DNA of 58,278 bases from Gemmatimonadota bacterium (GCA_020351775.1 CP070666.1:3907561-3965838); one strand, 5' to 3'; shown: positions 1 to 11,385, numbered from the stretch's first letter. Notes: a model not told the origin generated them from the sequence alone. Program-made: numbers and translations.

Positions 1-1
1 C

Positions 2-1885
<1,884 letters not shown>

Positions 1886-2236
1886 TGGTCCCGGTACCGT
1901 TGCCTCCAACCTGGCCTTTACCGCGTCGATGGTCGACGTTGCATACAACTGCTTTCTCACCGCAACCACCCGCGGCCGACGCTGACCGCTGCCTTCGCAC
2001 TGCGACTGAAAGTGCCACGGCGTAGCCATGCAGGTCTCCGACCGTCGAGAAGCCTCCGCCTACCGGTCCACCCTCGAGGGCCCAACAGGTGCTCTCAACC
2101 AGACAAAGGGTTTGGGAGAGAACCGGTGAGACCTTCCACCCGCGCTATCTGGGTACATTACCGTCGTACAGCGGAACGACGATTCATCCCGGCCGGCGCC
2201 GTCGACCAGCAGAGTGCTGGCCCGGACTGAGTCCCG
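1886..2236. other. Intergenic region, no supported gene
   Basis: 351 bases between the galactosidase stop and the next gene on the same strand. The short open frames on both strands have arginine/proline-rich, non-protein-like translations. I see no clear hairpin terminator and no strong sigma-70 promoter. Confidence 0.5.
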
Positions 2237-2251
2237 ATGAGAGGCCCACCG

Positions 2252-3187
2252 ATGTGCCGCATGGCTATCGTCTCTGCCCACCTAGCGATAGCGCTCGCAG
2301 ACGCTGCAGTTGGCCAGCCGCCTCTGGTTCACCATGTGTCTCTGCGTGGCCAGATCCAATTAGAGCACCGCCGAATTGTTGAGCGCGCGTTCAGTGTCGC
2401 AGATCGCGACGGAGCGGCGGTGGTCGTTCTGGAACTGGACGTGACCGGAGGATCGGCACAGGCGGCACAGCTCATCGCACAGGAGGTAGAGCAGGCCGTG
2501 GTCTTGACCGTGGCATGGGTGAATCGTGCCTGGGGCCCGGGAGCGATGATCGCACTCGCTACCGACACGACACTGGTCGCACGGTCGTCGTCCATAGGCG
2601 CCGGTCCGGCGGGATCCCCAGAGCTGGCTGCACTTCCCCAGCTTGCGTTGCGGGCGCTGGTCTCGGACTTGCGTCGGTTGGTGGAGCGGCGTAGGGCAGA
2701 CCCAATCCTGGGTGAGGCCATGGTAAATCCAGCCGTTGCGGTCGACGGCCTCGTGGCATCAGGTGAGCTTCTAACTCTCACGGGCAACCAAGCAATCGAG
2801 CTTGGGCTTGCCACAGCCGAGGTGAGTGATTTCGACGCAGTATTGGAACGCATCCAACTCAAGGATGCGGAGGTCATCACCGTCGGCGAAGACTACATTG
2901 GGACGACGGTAAAGGTCATAAATCGGAATTCCCGCGACATCAGAGTCTTCTTGGTGAGGGCCACCAATCGGTATCGACTCGGAACCGTGACGAGTCTCAA
3001 CGAGCGGCAGTTCAGCCTACCGGAGGACCTCCTGGTAGCTAGCAGCACCATCAGAATCCAGGTTGAGATCATTGGATCGTCGGAGAGCGTCTCCACCGAT
3101 CCAATACGGGTGGAGCCCGGCCTCGTCATCGAGTGGGTGATTGAGACTTCGCTCAGCCGATCGAACTACTTCGTCTGGATCCGCTAG
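2252..3187 (+). CDS. NfeD/ClpP-class protease-like protein lacking the catalytic serine, with C-terminal beta-domain
   Basis: 311 residues. After a probable signal peptide (about residues 1-24), residues about 28-210 follow the membrane-bound ClpP-class/NfeD N-terminal fold: a 'V.LRGQI' opening strand, VVVLELDVTGGSAQAAQLI, VAWVNRAWGPGAMIALATD, SSSIGAGPAG, and a 'VDGLVASGELLTLTGNQAIELGLA' type ending. Active relatives have a Ser-Ala-Gly motif where this protein has Gly-Pro-Gly, so it is probably not a working protease. Residues about 225-311 form a separate beta-rich domain (R..LGTV.S...R.F.LP..LL.....) like those I associate with Gemmatimonadota lipoproteins. The chosen ATG follows GAGAGG at a good distance; an in-frame ATG at 2237 lacks a clear ribosome site. 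The transmembrane and OB-fold parts of true NfeD are absent. Confidence 0.6.
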   Translation: MCRMAIVSAHLAIALADAAVGQPPLVHHVSLRGQIQLEHRRIVERAFSVADRDGAAVVVLELDVTGGSAQAAQLIAQEVEQAVVLTVAWVNRAWGPGAMIALATDTTLVARSSSIGAGPAGSPELAALPQLALRALVSDLRRLVERRRADPILGEAMVNPAVAVDGLVASGELLTLTGNQAIELGLATAEVSDFDAVLERIQLKDAEVITVGEDYIGTTVKVINRNSRDIRVFLVRATNRYRLGTVTSLNERQFSLPEDLLVASSTIRIQVEIIGSSESVSTDPIRVEPGLVIEWVIETSLSRSNYFVWIR

Positions 3188-3199
3188 GTCAGAAGTCCC

Positions 3200-3976
3200 C
3201 TACGGCCAGCGGTCTGAGCGGCCACGCTTGGTTCTGATGATCACGACACCGTTTGACCCTCGGGATCCATATAAAGCCGTAGCGGCTGCTCCTTTCAGCA
3301 GTTCCACACTCTGCACGTCGTATGGGTTGAGGTCGGCCACCCGGCTGGACGCCGGCATTTGCCCCCCGGTTATTGCCGCAGCTCCCGATTCGATCGACTG
3401 GCTGCTGATCACAACGCCATCGATGATGTATAGTGGCGTTGCCGAGCCAAGGATCGTTGTGATGCCCCGCAACTGGACGTGGATGTCTCCACCAGGCGTG
3501 CTGGAGTTCTGACGAATATCTGCCCCCGCTACTTTCCCTTCGAGCGCCTGTTCGAGCGTGGCAGCCGGCACGTTGTCGAGATCGTCGCCGCCGATGTGCG
3601 ACTGCGACGTCGCCAAGTGTTGGCGACGTTGTGTACCGTGACCAGTGATCAAGAGTTGTTCCAGCTCCAGCACGTCCGGCTCGAGTTCGACGAGCACCGT
3701 CTCCTGGTCAGCCGAGAGGCTGACTGTCTTTTGCCGGTAACCAGTGCTGCGAATGAGAAGCTCCAACTCACCTGGTGCGACGTGAAGTACGAAGACACCG
3801 TCCGGCCTGATCCGGTCTCGAGCGTCCGTGTCCTCTGCGATAACCTCTCCGTTACTGATAGCCTCTTTCGTCACCGCGTCGAACACACGACCCACCACCG
3901 TGCGGGTTTGCGCTTCGGCAACGGGTGCACCAACGACGAGCAGGATACCTAGTAGTGGAAGCGACCGGGAATTCAT
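3200..3976 (-). CDS. SusC/RagA-like protein ending after the plug domain (barrel missing)
   Basis: 258 residues: signal peptide ending AEAQ, a carboxypeptidase-regulatory-like domain (TVVGRVFDAVTKEAIS...), then a TonB-receptor plug with LEQALEGKVAGADIRQNSS, PLYIIDGVVI and the plug end ALYGSRGSNGVVIIRTKRG. A TAG stop follows almost at once. The full-length homologue at 5588-8554 continues for about 700 more residues of outer-membrane barrel from this point, so this is an N-terminal third of a receptor. Start chosen at the ATG preceded by GGAGG six bases upstream. It lies downstream of susD in the same direction and its stop is 12 bp from the convergent gene. It is either a truncated duplicate or a periplasmic plug-only protein; no barrel remnant is visible nearby. 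Confidence 0.7.
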   Translation of the reverse strand: MNSRSLPLLGILLVVGAPVAEAQTRTVVGRVFDAVTKEAISNGEVIAEDTDARDRIRPDGVFVLHVAPGELELLIRSTGYRQKTVSLSADQETVLVELEPDVLELEQLLITGHGTQRRQHLATSQSHIGGDDLDNVPAATLEQALEGKVAGADIRQNSSTPGGDIHVQLRGITTILGSATPLYIIDGVVISSQSIESGAAAITGGQMPASSRVADLNPYDVQSVELLKGAAATALYGSRGSNGVVIIRTKRGRSDRWP

Positions 3977-4151
3977 TACAGGCCTCCAGAACAAAGCCAA
4001 TATTCGATCCAATCATCCGTACTTACACCACGGGGTCGCATGCGTTTCGGTCTACCTCTTCGAGTCCCCTCCGTCCATGCATCTCTCCGGGTGGCACCCC
4101 CGTGGCGCCTCGCACCACGGGGATCCTGGCGCCGAGCCCTAACCTCGGGCG

Positions 4152-5558
4152 TCACCCGGACGTACAACCTGTCGGCTTCGTCGTACGTGGATCGCACTCA
4201 ACTTGCGGAAACGGGAACTTGTCGTGCACCACGAGTGTTGGATGATCGAGCGGCAGTGTATCCAACCTGTCGTAGCGCCGCAAATCGATCCATCGATGGC
4301 CTTCGAACAACAGGGAATAGCGCCTGTTGTACAGCAACTCGTCCAACCGCTCTGAATCGGTGAGTCCATCCCACGTGAGCTGATCGATGGCCGCCAAGTT
4401 TCCCGAGCCCTGGCGGATCCGATTCACGTCTAAACGCGCCTCATTCAGCATGTCCATCCCGAGGTACGCCTCGGCCCGCAACAGAATGAGCTCCTCATTC
4501 CGGATGATCGGGACCGGGTCACTCAGGCTGTTGTAGATCGTAAACGCCACGTCGGTGGAGATGCCCAGGCTCGCCTGATCGAATACGGGTGCCGCCAACT
4601 GCACTGTCTTGCGGGCCAGGCGGTCGTCTCCCGGTTGGGCATCGCTGACGATCGACGGATGAGCTAGAATGACGTTTTGTGCGGGATCGTACAGCACGTT
4701 AGTTACGTCACCCGCGCCCTCGCTATAGGCGTGGTAGACTCCGATATCCAGGACGCCGACGTTCGGTACGGGAACGTCGACGATGAACGACTCCGTTAGG
4801 TGATCCAACGCGTCCTGGTAATTCCCCATGTACACATCGACCCGGGCCCGGATGGCGCGGTTGAACTCGAGAAACGTAGACGGAGTATCGAACCCAGCGA
4901 AACCAGGACTGAAGTTGAACGAGAAGGTGGAGCCCGCGTTTCCCAGGTATCCTTCGGCTTCGTCTAGCCATTCAACGATCTGGTCGAACACGACTGCCTT
5001 GGTTTCGATCGGGGCCGGCTCTCCCGTGGGGTCACCACCGACATCAATCGGGGCACCGTAGGCATCTCGAGTGTTTATGACCAGCAGGAGATCCAGGGCC
5101 TGCATCGTCCTGGCAAAGCCCCGCAGGCCTGCTATTTCCTCAGGAGTGAAGATGGTTCCGTCTTCCTCCGCGGCATCCACCGCAGTCAGGAGTCCGTTCG
5201 CGTTTCGGATATTTGCGTACCGGGCGGCCCAGTGGTTCCCACCAAAAGCACCGTTTCCGCCGTTCAATGGATCGCGCAACAACTCAGTGATGAATCGTGG
5301 ATCGGCCGCATCGAAGTTGTATGACTCACGCCCGATGATCCCGACTTCCGACGTATACCCGGCGCGGTTGGCAATCCCGTTGCGGGCGCCGATCATCAAA
5401 CCTTGTGCCTGAGCGTTGATGTTGCTGCGATTAGGATTGTCTGCGATATCATCAATCCCCGGATTGTTGAAGTCCGGAACCTGAAGGTCCTTGCAGCCTC
5501 CGAGTACCAGGACCACGATCAACGGGGCGACGCCAAGGAATCGTGTGTTGATTCGCAT
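4152..5558 (-). CDS. SusD/RagB-family outer-membrane lipoprotein
   Basis: 468 residues. SusD-like proteins are surface lipoproteins that cap a SusC channel and bind its ligand. The N-terminus has a lysine/arginine start, a hydrophobic core and a lipobox VLGGC (Cys 22), followed by the typical 'LQVPDFNNP' opening. The C-terminal signature is clear: EELILLRAEAYLGM, LNEARLDVNRIR, and ERLDELLYNRRYSLLFEGHRWIDLRRYDRL (seen in pieces). The start at 5558 is preferred because GAGGT lies eight bases upstream and it gives a compact signal peptide; in-frame ATGs at 5573 and 5585 are possible. It follows the SusC stop by only a few dozen bases, so the two are almost certainly cotranscribed and form one complex. 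Confidence 0.9.
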   Translation of the reverse strand: MRINTRFLGVAPLIVVLVLGGCKDLQVPDFNNPGIDDIADNPNRSNINAQAQGLMIGARNGIANRAGYTSEVGIIGRESYNFDAADPRFITELLRDPLNGGNGAFGGNHWAARYANIRNANGLLTAVDAAEEDGTIFTPEEIAGLRGFARTMQALDLLLVINTRDAYGAPIDVGGDPTGEPAPIETKAVVFDQIVEWLDEAEGYLGNAGSTFSFNFSPGFAGFDTPSTFLEFNRAIRARVDVYMGNYQDALDHLTESFIVDVPVPNVGVLDIGVYHAYSEGAGDVTNVLYDPAQNVILAHPSIVSDAQPGDDRLARKTVQLAAPVFDQASLGISTDVAFTIYNSLSDPVPIIRNEELILLRAEAYLGMDMLNEARLDVNRIRQGSGNLAAIDQLTWDGLTDSERLDELLYNRRYSLLFEGHRWIDLRRYDRLDTLPLDHPTLVVHDKFPFPQVECDPRTTKPTGCTSG

Positions 5559-5587
5559 CGATTGGTACCTCATTCGTGTGGTCATGG

Positions 5588-8554
5588 TTAGAAGCCCAGG
5601 TCTATGGAGAACCAGAAGCTTCGCGTCCTCGGGAACGGCGCCACGTCTATGTTACGACCGATGGCTTGATTGCCGAAGTTGCTGACTTCGGGATCCATTC
5701 CGCTATAACCGGTCCAGGTAAGGAGGTTCCGGCCACTAGCAGATAGTCGTGCATAACGTACGCCTTCCCACAGATTGCTGACAAAGCTCGCCGGCAAATC
5801 GTACGACAGTGTTATCTCGCGCATCTTGAGGAATGTTGCATCCTCGATATACACGCGGATGTCCTCGCCAAACGTGCTGATTCGCTCCTCGCCTGCCGTT
5901 TCATAATCGATACTGTTACCGCCGGCGTCGTAGAGCAACCTTGTAAGATTCACGATCTGGCTACCCTGCTGCCAATCGAACAGGAAGAACAGGCTGAAGC
6001 CCTTCCATCTAATGTCGTTGGTAAATCCCATGCGAAAGTCCGGGTTCGAATCACCGACCTTGCCAACGATCGTTCCGCCGTCGCCGTCGGGTACCGTACC
6101 CACGATCTGAGTAGCCGATTGGCCCTCTTCGATCTTGAACGAGCCGAGACCCACTCCGAATCCGGCGTTACCGGGCAAGAAGGCGGGCACAGGAAGTTCC
6201 GTGATCTTGCTGCGATTCATGGAGAAGGTGGTGCGGAAAACCCAGTTCCAATCCTGTCCCTGCAAGGGTGCCAGTGCCAGCGACGCATCAATGCCGTTCA
6301 CCCGCATCGTGCCGCCGTTGAAGAACTCGCTGACAAATCCCGTCGATGGCGCCAATTGACGCTGCAGGATCAAGTCGCTCACGCGCCGATGATACACGGT
6401 AGCCTCAAGAATCGAGCGCCCTCTGAACAACTGCGCATCGAGTCCGAACTCGAACTCCCGTTGTCGTTCGGATTCGAGACCTGTCGGGACGACCTGGCTT
6501 TGACCGCCGAGAGGAACCTGGAATCCGGGGATGCCGCCGATGTTCACCGTCGTGTTGAGCGGAGTAAACTTCTGCCCGTAGAGTGGCTGGTTGCCAGATT
6601 CGCCGTACGCAGCGCGGAACTTCACCTCTTCGATCGCGCTACTGCCGATGGTCCAGCGGTAGGATGCTGCCGCCTTGGGATACCAGAAGAGTCTGTCATC
6701 CTCGGTATTCGCGCTGGTTTGGTCGGCCCGCACACCGACTGTCAGCAGCAACCGCTCTTTGAACAGCACTTCTTCTTGCAGATACAAACCGAGGTTCTCA
6801 ACGCGCTGCCGAACCTCTCCGACCTGGACATTGGTTGCCTGGTCGATATTGCTCTGTCCAGGAACCGTATTCTTGCTGGTGACGCGGGCGATATTCAGAT
6901 CCTGCGTGTTGTACTGAAGACCCGCCGACGTCGTGGCGTTCCATAGCCCGCTGCTGGGCATGTATCCATATACAGCGCTCGCGCCTAGGTCGACATTTTC
7001 GTTGTCGCTGTTTGACAGTAGCGAGCTTCCGACCAAGCCGTCGGTCGAACCCGACGCTTCGAACTGCAGTTCCGGCGGGAACAGCAGGCTGTTCTTCTGG
7101 CGGAAGAAATCTACACCGGCATTCCCCAAGAGCTTCAGGCTGTGCTGGCCGTTCTGCACAGCATCCCATTCGATTCGAGCCGATCCGATCATGCGCCAGA
7201 CGTCTTCGTCGATGTCGCTCAACGCCAACGTCTGGAGCGGGTTCGAGCGCTCAAACGGATTGTCCGGATAGATGCCCAGGGAGTCCGGTTTGAGATCCAC
7301 GATATTGTACGTGAACGGGAACACCATGTAGGGACTGGTACCCGAATTATCGTTGTTGCTGACTCCACGTGCTGCGAAAGTGTGTAGCAAATTGGTGCTC
7401 ACCTGAACCAAGACATTCCCGCCAAGGTCCTGGTCGAGATTGACGCGCAAGGACTGCTTTTCGAACCCGGTATTCTCAATCACACCCGCGTCCTTCTTCC
7501 ACAGACCCGACACAAAGTACCGCGTGTTTTCGGAACCCCCACTGACGCTCCCGAGCGTCTCCCAAGAGAGCGCATTCCGCCCAGCCAGTTCCTGTTCATG
7601 ATCGAATACATTGTTGGGATCGAAGCCAATCGAATCGGCAAACCCGGGACCAAAGAACTCATCGAGCTCTTCAGCCGTTTCGAACCGCCGCGTACCTAGC
7701 TTGTTAGCCAGATCGAAAGTTCCGAACCTCTGAGTGAAGTTGATCTGGGGACGTCCGGAACGGCCGCGTTTGGTCCGAATCAGGATCACACCGCTCGACG
7801 CCTGTGATCCGTAGATGGCCGCCGCTGATGGCCCCTTCAGGATCTCGATGCTCTCGATATCCGAAGGATTCAGGTCGACAATGCGGTTCACCTGATTATC
7901 TTGGGCAAGTGATGGATTGGTCCCACCTGCTGCGGCAGTAATTGCATTGATGTTCGACGATACTGCCACATCGCTCACAATTACGCCATCAATTACGTAC
8001 AGCGGTTGGGCAGTGGCGTTGATGGAGGTTACCCCGCGCAATTCCACCTGCACTCCGCCACCGGGCGCTCCGGAGTTGCTCTGGATGTTGGCTCCGGCCA
8101 CCTTGCCCTGAATCGAGTGCTCAATAGTGGCGGCCGGTGGCGCCGCCGCAAGTTCCTCTGCGCTGACAGTCTCGACGGAGTTCGCGAGGTTGCGGCGCTC
8201 GATCCCCGTAGCCGCTCCGGTGACGACGACCTCCTCGAGTTGCAGGATGTCAGCTTCGAGGCTGGCCTCGATCGTGTTCTCCGACGAAGGCAAGTCGATC
8301 AGGGATCGACGATAGCCAATCCGGCGGATTAGGATGCTCACCCTCCCTACTGGAACGCCGAGCGAGAACGTTCCGTCCTCCCTCGTCATCGTGCGGATGG
8401 TGGTGTTTGACACCATCACCTCCACATCGCTCAAGGGTTCGCCAGTTGTGGCATCGGTGACCCGACCGGTCACAACTCGCGTCTGTGCTGCCAGGTCCGC
8501 AATCCCCAAGACGAGCAGGAAGCAGACTGACAACAGGCCGATGTTCAGTCTCAT
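5588..8554 (-). CDS. SusC/RagA-family TonB-linked outer-membrane transporter
   Basis: 988 residues, normal length for the family. Order: signal peptide ending LAAQ, carboxypeptidase-regulatory-like domain (VVTGRVTDATTGEPLSDV, about residues 25-105), TonB plug (IQGKVAGANIQSNSG, PLYVIDGVIV, GSQASSGVILIRTKRG), then a 22-strand-type barrel ending FWFSIDLGF with the C-terminal aromatic expected for outer-membrane proteins. It would import a ligand captured by the SusD partner, driven by TonB. An upstream in-frame ATG at 8602 exists, but the ATG used here has GGAGGAG four to five bases upstream and begins the signal peptide directly. First gene of the SusC-SusD unit; a galactosidase gene lies 3.7 kb away on the other strand. 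Confidence 0.93.
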   Translation of the reverse strand: MRLNIGLLSVCFLLVLGIADLAAQTRVVTGRVTDATTGEPLSDVEVMVSNTTIRTMTREDGTFSLGVPVGRVSILIRRIGYRRSLIDLPSSENTIEASLEADILQLEEVVVTGAATGIERRNLANSVETVSAEELAAAPPAATIEHSIQGKVAGANIQSNSGAPGGGVQVELRGVTSINATAQPLYVIDGVIVSDVAVSSNINAITAAAGGTNPSLAQDNQVNRIVDLNPSDIESIEILKGPSAAAIYGSQASSGVILIRTKRGRSGRPQINFTQRFGTFDLANKLGTRRFETAEELDEFFGPGFADSIGFDPNNVFDHEQELAGRNALSWETLGSVSGGSENTRYFVSGLWKKDAGVIENTGFEKQSLRVNLDQDLGGNVLVQVSTNLLHTFAARGVSNNDNSGTSPYMVFPFTYNIVDLKPDSLGIYPDNPFERSNPLQTLALSDIDEDVWRMIGSARIEWDAVQNGQHSLKLLGNAGVDFFRQKNSLLFPPELQFEASGSTDGLVGSSLLSNSDNENVDLGASAVYGYMPSSGLWNATTSAGLQYNTQDLNIARVTSKNTVPGQSNIDQATNVQVGEVRQRVENLGLYLQEEVLFKERLLLTVGVRADQTSANTEDDRLFWYPKAAASYRWTIGSSAIEEVKFRAAYGESGNQPLYGQKFTPLNTTVNIGGIPGFQVPLGGQSQVVPTGLESERQREFEFGLDAQLFRGRSILEATVYHRRVSDLILQRQLAPSTGFVSEFFNGGTMRVNGIDASLALAPLQGQDWNWVFRTTFSMNRSKITELPVPAFLPGNAGFGVGLGSFKIEEGQSATQIVGTVPDGDGGTIVGKVGDSNPDFRMGFTNDIRWKGFSLFFLFDWQQGSQIVNLTRLLYDAGGNSIDYETAGEERISTFGEDIRVYIEDATFLKMREITLSYDLPASFVSNLWEGVRYARLSASGRNLLTWTGYSGMDPEVSNFGNQAIGRNIDVAPFPRTRSFWFSIDLGF

Positions 8555-8792
8555 TGACTCCTCCCGGTCACGAGATGATTCATGGCATACCACCCCCCAC
8601 ACGGCCCACGTGCATACGCACCCTTGGGCCGTTACAGACTGCTACCGATGGTCTCTGGTCTCGTCGTCGGGCGGGCGTCTGTGCAGCGTTTAAAGCGGCG
8701 TCAGTCTGGCGGCGGGGCCTCGGAGACCACTGGCGGTTCTACCCATAACAACACCTACGACCCTAGGTTGGTGAAAGTTCCGCCGGTCGGCT

Positions 8793-9413
8793 CTACGGTT
8801 CCCGATGCTCGAACTTGTCCGATTTGCCTTCGATTTGCATGCGCGGCAGCGGTGCCACCCGCACCAGGAGCTTGCGGGCGGTACGCGTCACGAATCCGGG
8901 CCGATCGCGCCGCAACGAGTCGGCACCTTCGCCGCGCAGCCACGCAAACACTTCATCGACGTCCTCATCGGTCAACGTGGTCGCATTCACGACGGCGGCG
9001 AAGTAGTACTCGCCGGGCCTGTCGGGCTGCAACTCGTGTATGCGATAGACGTCTTCCAGCCGCTGGCTCAATGCCGTGACGTCGGGTAGATAGTCCGTGC
9101 CGTCATGGTACTCCAGCCGATAACGCCGGCGCACGGGATCGTACAGCACGACGAACTGCCAGTCGACGGCGGCCACTGTGCGATCCCACAACGAGCGGGC
9201 CTCGCGTAACTCCACGCGGTACTCGAGGTAGAGAGGAAAGCCCGACTCCATAGCACTCAAGAAGCGATCGTCGTCCAGCAGTCCGTGCAGGCTCACTCGC
9301 GCAGTGGGGATCTCTTCCTCCTCCAGTTCTACGCGCACCACCGGACGCGCCTGTGCCACGGCGCCCGGGGCGAGGGCGCAATAGAGGGCAACTGCAAGGA
9401 GAGTCGCCTGCAC
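8793..9413 (-). CDS. DUF4390-like secreted protein
   Basis: 206 residues with an N-terminal signal peptide (hydrophobic residues 3-20, ending GAVAQA). The body matches the style of DUF4390 proteins: an amphipathic beta pattern, LSAMESGFPLYLEYRVELRE, a Trp-Asp pair, VLYDPVRRRYRLEY, and later a helix ending in VFAWLRG. Proteins of this type occur next to NtrY/NtrX-like sensor genes, and here it is the last gene of the operon controlled by such a pair. It starts two bases after the stop of the Omp85-barrel gene. The function is unknown; an envelope location is inferred from the signal peptide and neighbours. Confidence 0.65.
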   Translation of the reverse strand: MQATLLAVALYCALAPGAVAQARPVVRVELEEEEIPTARVSLHGLLDDDRFLSAMESGFPLYLEYRVELREARSLWDRTVAAVDWQFVVLYDPVRRRYRLEYHDGTDYLPDVTALSQRLEDVYRIHELQPDRPGEYYFAAVVNATTLTDEDVDEVFAWLRGEGADSLRRDRPGFVTRTARKLLVRVAPLPRMQIEGKSDKFEHREP

Positions 9414-9415
9414 CG

Positions 9416-11134
9416 TCAGAAGCGACGTTCGATTCTGAGCGTCACACGCACAGGCTCACCTTCCTTGATTGCCTTCGCGGCGTAGAATTGCACGCTACCA
9501 ATCTCGATACCCGCACCAACGTCGAAGTTGAGCGGACCGGGCGACTGGCCGTCGAGCCAGCCGGTGCCGGCGTTGCCCAACAGTATGATCGTGGGACCGT
9601 CAAACCAGAATCCGTCCTCCCAATCCCAGAAGCCCCAGTCATCATCGTCGGCGAACACCCGGTAGTCGCCCCTGAACCAGTCGAACCCGAGCCGGCCGCG
9701 GTACTCAGCCTGGAACAGCAGGATCCGATCGCACAGACCCACCTCACCGAAGTTGCCCACAGCTTCGTTGCAGGTGAACGCGCGAAAGGCGTAACCGTTC
9801 AGCGGATCGGGGCCGCCCAGCGAGTAACGCCGCTGAATCGGCAGCGGGTCACGCCCGATCGTCCCCGCCCACAGCGCGCGCAGCCTGAACTGCCCCCGGC
9901 GACCGAATCGCTGATAGCGCCGCAAGTCAATCGTGGCTCGATCGTACTTGTACGAATCGGTCGGCAGCGGATCGCGAACCGATGCGGGCAACGGGTTCTC
10001 GACGATGTTCTCACCGATCCCATGATCCCACGCCAGTCGCACGTACCAACCCGACGCGCCCACCCGACGGCTCGGCCGTGAGTCGTACTCCGCTCCGACC
10101 GTCACGAGAGTGTAGTCACCGGCATCGATGAACGGATTGGGACGCCACTCCTGGTCCCTGCGGAACGGAGTCCAGGCATCGCGAGCGTCGATCGACTGCT
10201 CCTCGACGCGAGCCACCTCGCCCGACAGGGTGAGATATCGCAATGGGTGGATGTTGACGAAACCGGAGAATCCCGTCTGCAGAAAGTAGTCGCGGTAGTC
10301 GCGCCGCCACAGGAAACTGGCCCAACCCACCTCGTGCAGCGTGAGCGGCCAATCCAGCGTCGGCTTCACCACCTCGAACGCGCGCCCGCCCAGAGTGACG
10401 CCCGGCAACCACGACCAACTGTAGCGGTCGCGTCCACCGCCCAAGCGGACGGTCCCATCTAGGTAGTATCCAATACCGTCGATACTGGTGTCGAGCTCCC
10501 GGGCCGTTCGGAAGATGCCGTAGCCCCGCAGCTCGACGCGGGTACCCCTGCCGCGCCAGTAGAACCTGGCACCGAGCCGCAGCGGCAGACCTTCCACACG
10601 ATTGTACGTGTCACCGAGGCCGATCAGGATCGACGCGCCGGCATACGTCGGGTATGACGGGCGCCTCCGGGTCTCGGCGACAGCACGCGGCTCATCCAGC
10701 AACTCGAGTCGGCCACCTACCAGGCGGACGGAAACTCGAGTCGACACGCGGCGCATACTGCCCGCGACCCGCGAACTCACCTCATCCCGCATGCGCCCGC
10801 CCAGCACATAGACGTCACCCGTGATCGACGCACCACTACCGATGTGCACATCGGCGTTGATAGCCACCACGGTGCCATCAACCGTGCCCTCGACCAGCAG
10901 CGGTCCATCGAGCACTGCGAGGTCACCCGTGTAGGTCGTGTCTGATTCGATCGTGAGTTCGCCGATGACGCGCGTGGTCGTGGCGGCGTTGAAGAAGTCG
11001 ACCGCCCACTGACGCAACTCCGATGTTCGCGACGGGGCCTGGCGTGGTCGGACGAGCACCGTGTCCTGGGCCGCCACACCCGAGACCGGCAGCATCAGCA
11101 GCCCGCCGATTGTCAAGAGCCGGAGGAACGTCAC
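9416..11134 (-). CDS. Outer-membrane protein: bactofilin-like N-terminal segment plus Omp85/surface-antigen barrel
   Basis: 572 residues from a GTG start that overlaps the previous stop (GTGA). A signal peptide ends VSGVAAQ. Residues about 45-105 contain short beta turns typical of polymer-forming (bactofilin-like) sheets: GDLAVLDGPLLVEGTVDGTV, then INADVHIGSGASITGDVYVLGG. From about residue 150 to the end is an aromatic-rich beta barrel with the Omp85/FhaC-like strand motif YSLGGPDPLNGYAFRAF and a last strand VRVTLRIERRF ending in Phe. No POTRA repeats are seen, so it resembles short surface-antigen (D15-like) proteins rather than BamA. The open frame continues upstream to 11389, but that stretch overlaps the preceding small gene and has no protein-like character. 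Confidence 0.75.
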   Translation of the reverse strand: MTFLRLLTIGGLLMLPVSGVAAQDTVLVRPRQAPSRTSELRQWAVDFFNAATTTRVIGELTIESDTTYTGDLAVLDGPLLVEGTVDGTVVAINADVHIGSGASITGDVYVLGGRMRDEVSSRVAGSMRRVSTRVSVRLVGGRLELLDEPRAVAETRRRPSYPTYAGASILIGLGDTYNRVEGLPLRLGARFYWRGRGTRVELRGYGIFRTARELDTSIDGIGYYLDGTVRLGGGRDRYSWSWLPGVTLGGRAFEVVKPTLDWPLTLHEVGWASFLWRRDYRDYFLQTGFSGFVNIHPLRYLTLSGEVARVEEQSIDARDAWTPFRRDQEWRPNPFIDAGDYTLVTVGAEYDSRPSRRVGASGWYVRLAWDHGIGENIVENPLPASVRDPLPTDSYKYDRATIDLRRYQRFGRRGQFRLRALWAGTIGRDPLPIQRRYSLGGPDPLNGYAFRAFTCNEAVGNFGEVGLCDRILLFQAEYRGRLGFDWFRGDYRVFADDDDWGFWDWEDGFWFDGPTIILLGNAGTGWLDGQSPGPLNFDVGAGIEIGSVQFYAAKAIKEGEPVRVTLRIERRF

Positions 11135-11361
11135 GGTAGCTCCGCGGCCGTCGTAGTTGCGGCGAGACCGAGCGTGTCGGCCGGCGCTATCGTCTCGTCG
11201 GGAGCCGTAGCCTCGGCAACCTCCAGCAACACCCCGAACCGCAGCTCGTAGCCCCACAGCCGGATCGAATGATCCAGTTCTACCGCCGGTCTCACTCCCT
11301 GGGAGTAAGCCCACGCGAGCGCCCAGCACACCATAAGGACGAATCCAATTCGTTTGATCAT
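11131..11361 (-). CDS. Small secreted or membrane-anchored protein of unknown function
   Basis: 76 residues: MIKR start, a hydrophobic segment at residues 5-19 (FVLMVCWALAWAY), then a mixed-charge domain with one predicted beta stretch (IRLWGYELRFGVLLEV) and an acidic, alanine/threonine-rich tail. GGGAGG stands seven bases before the ATG. The stop overlaps the GTG start of the barrel gene by four bases, so translation is likely coupled. It is the first gene behind a candidate sigma-54 promoter. I do not recognise a family. Confidence 0.6.
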   Translation of the reverse strand: MIKRIGFVLMVCWALAWAYSQGVRPAVELDHSIRLWGYELRFGVLLEVAEATAPDETIAPADTLGLAATTTAAELP

Positions 11362-11385
11362 GATGACCTCCCATCGCGATCAAAC

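Noticed and set aside
6119..6946. Plus-strand open frame of 275 codons
   Set aside because: Antisense to the SusC barrel region; no family features and no ribosome site.
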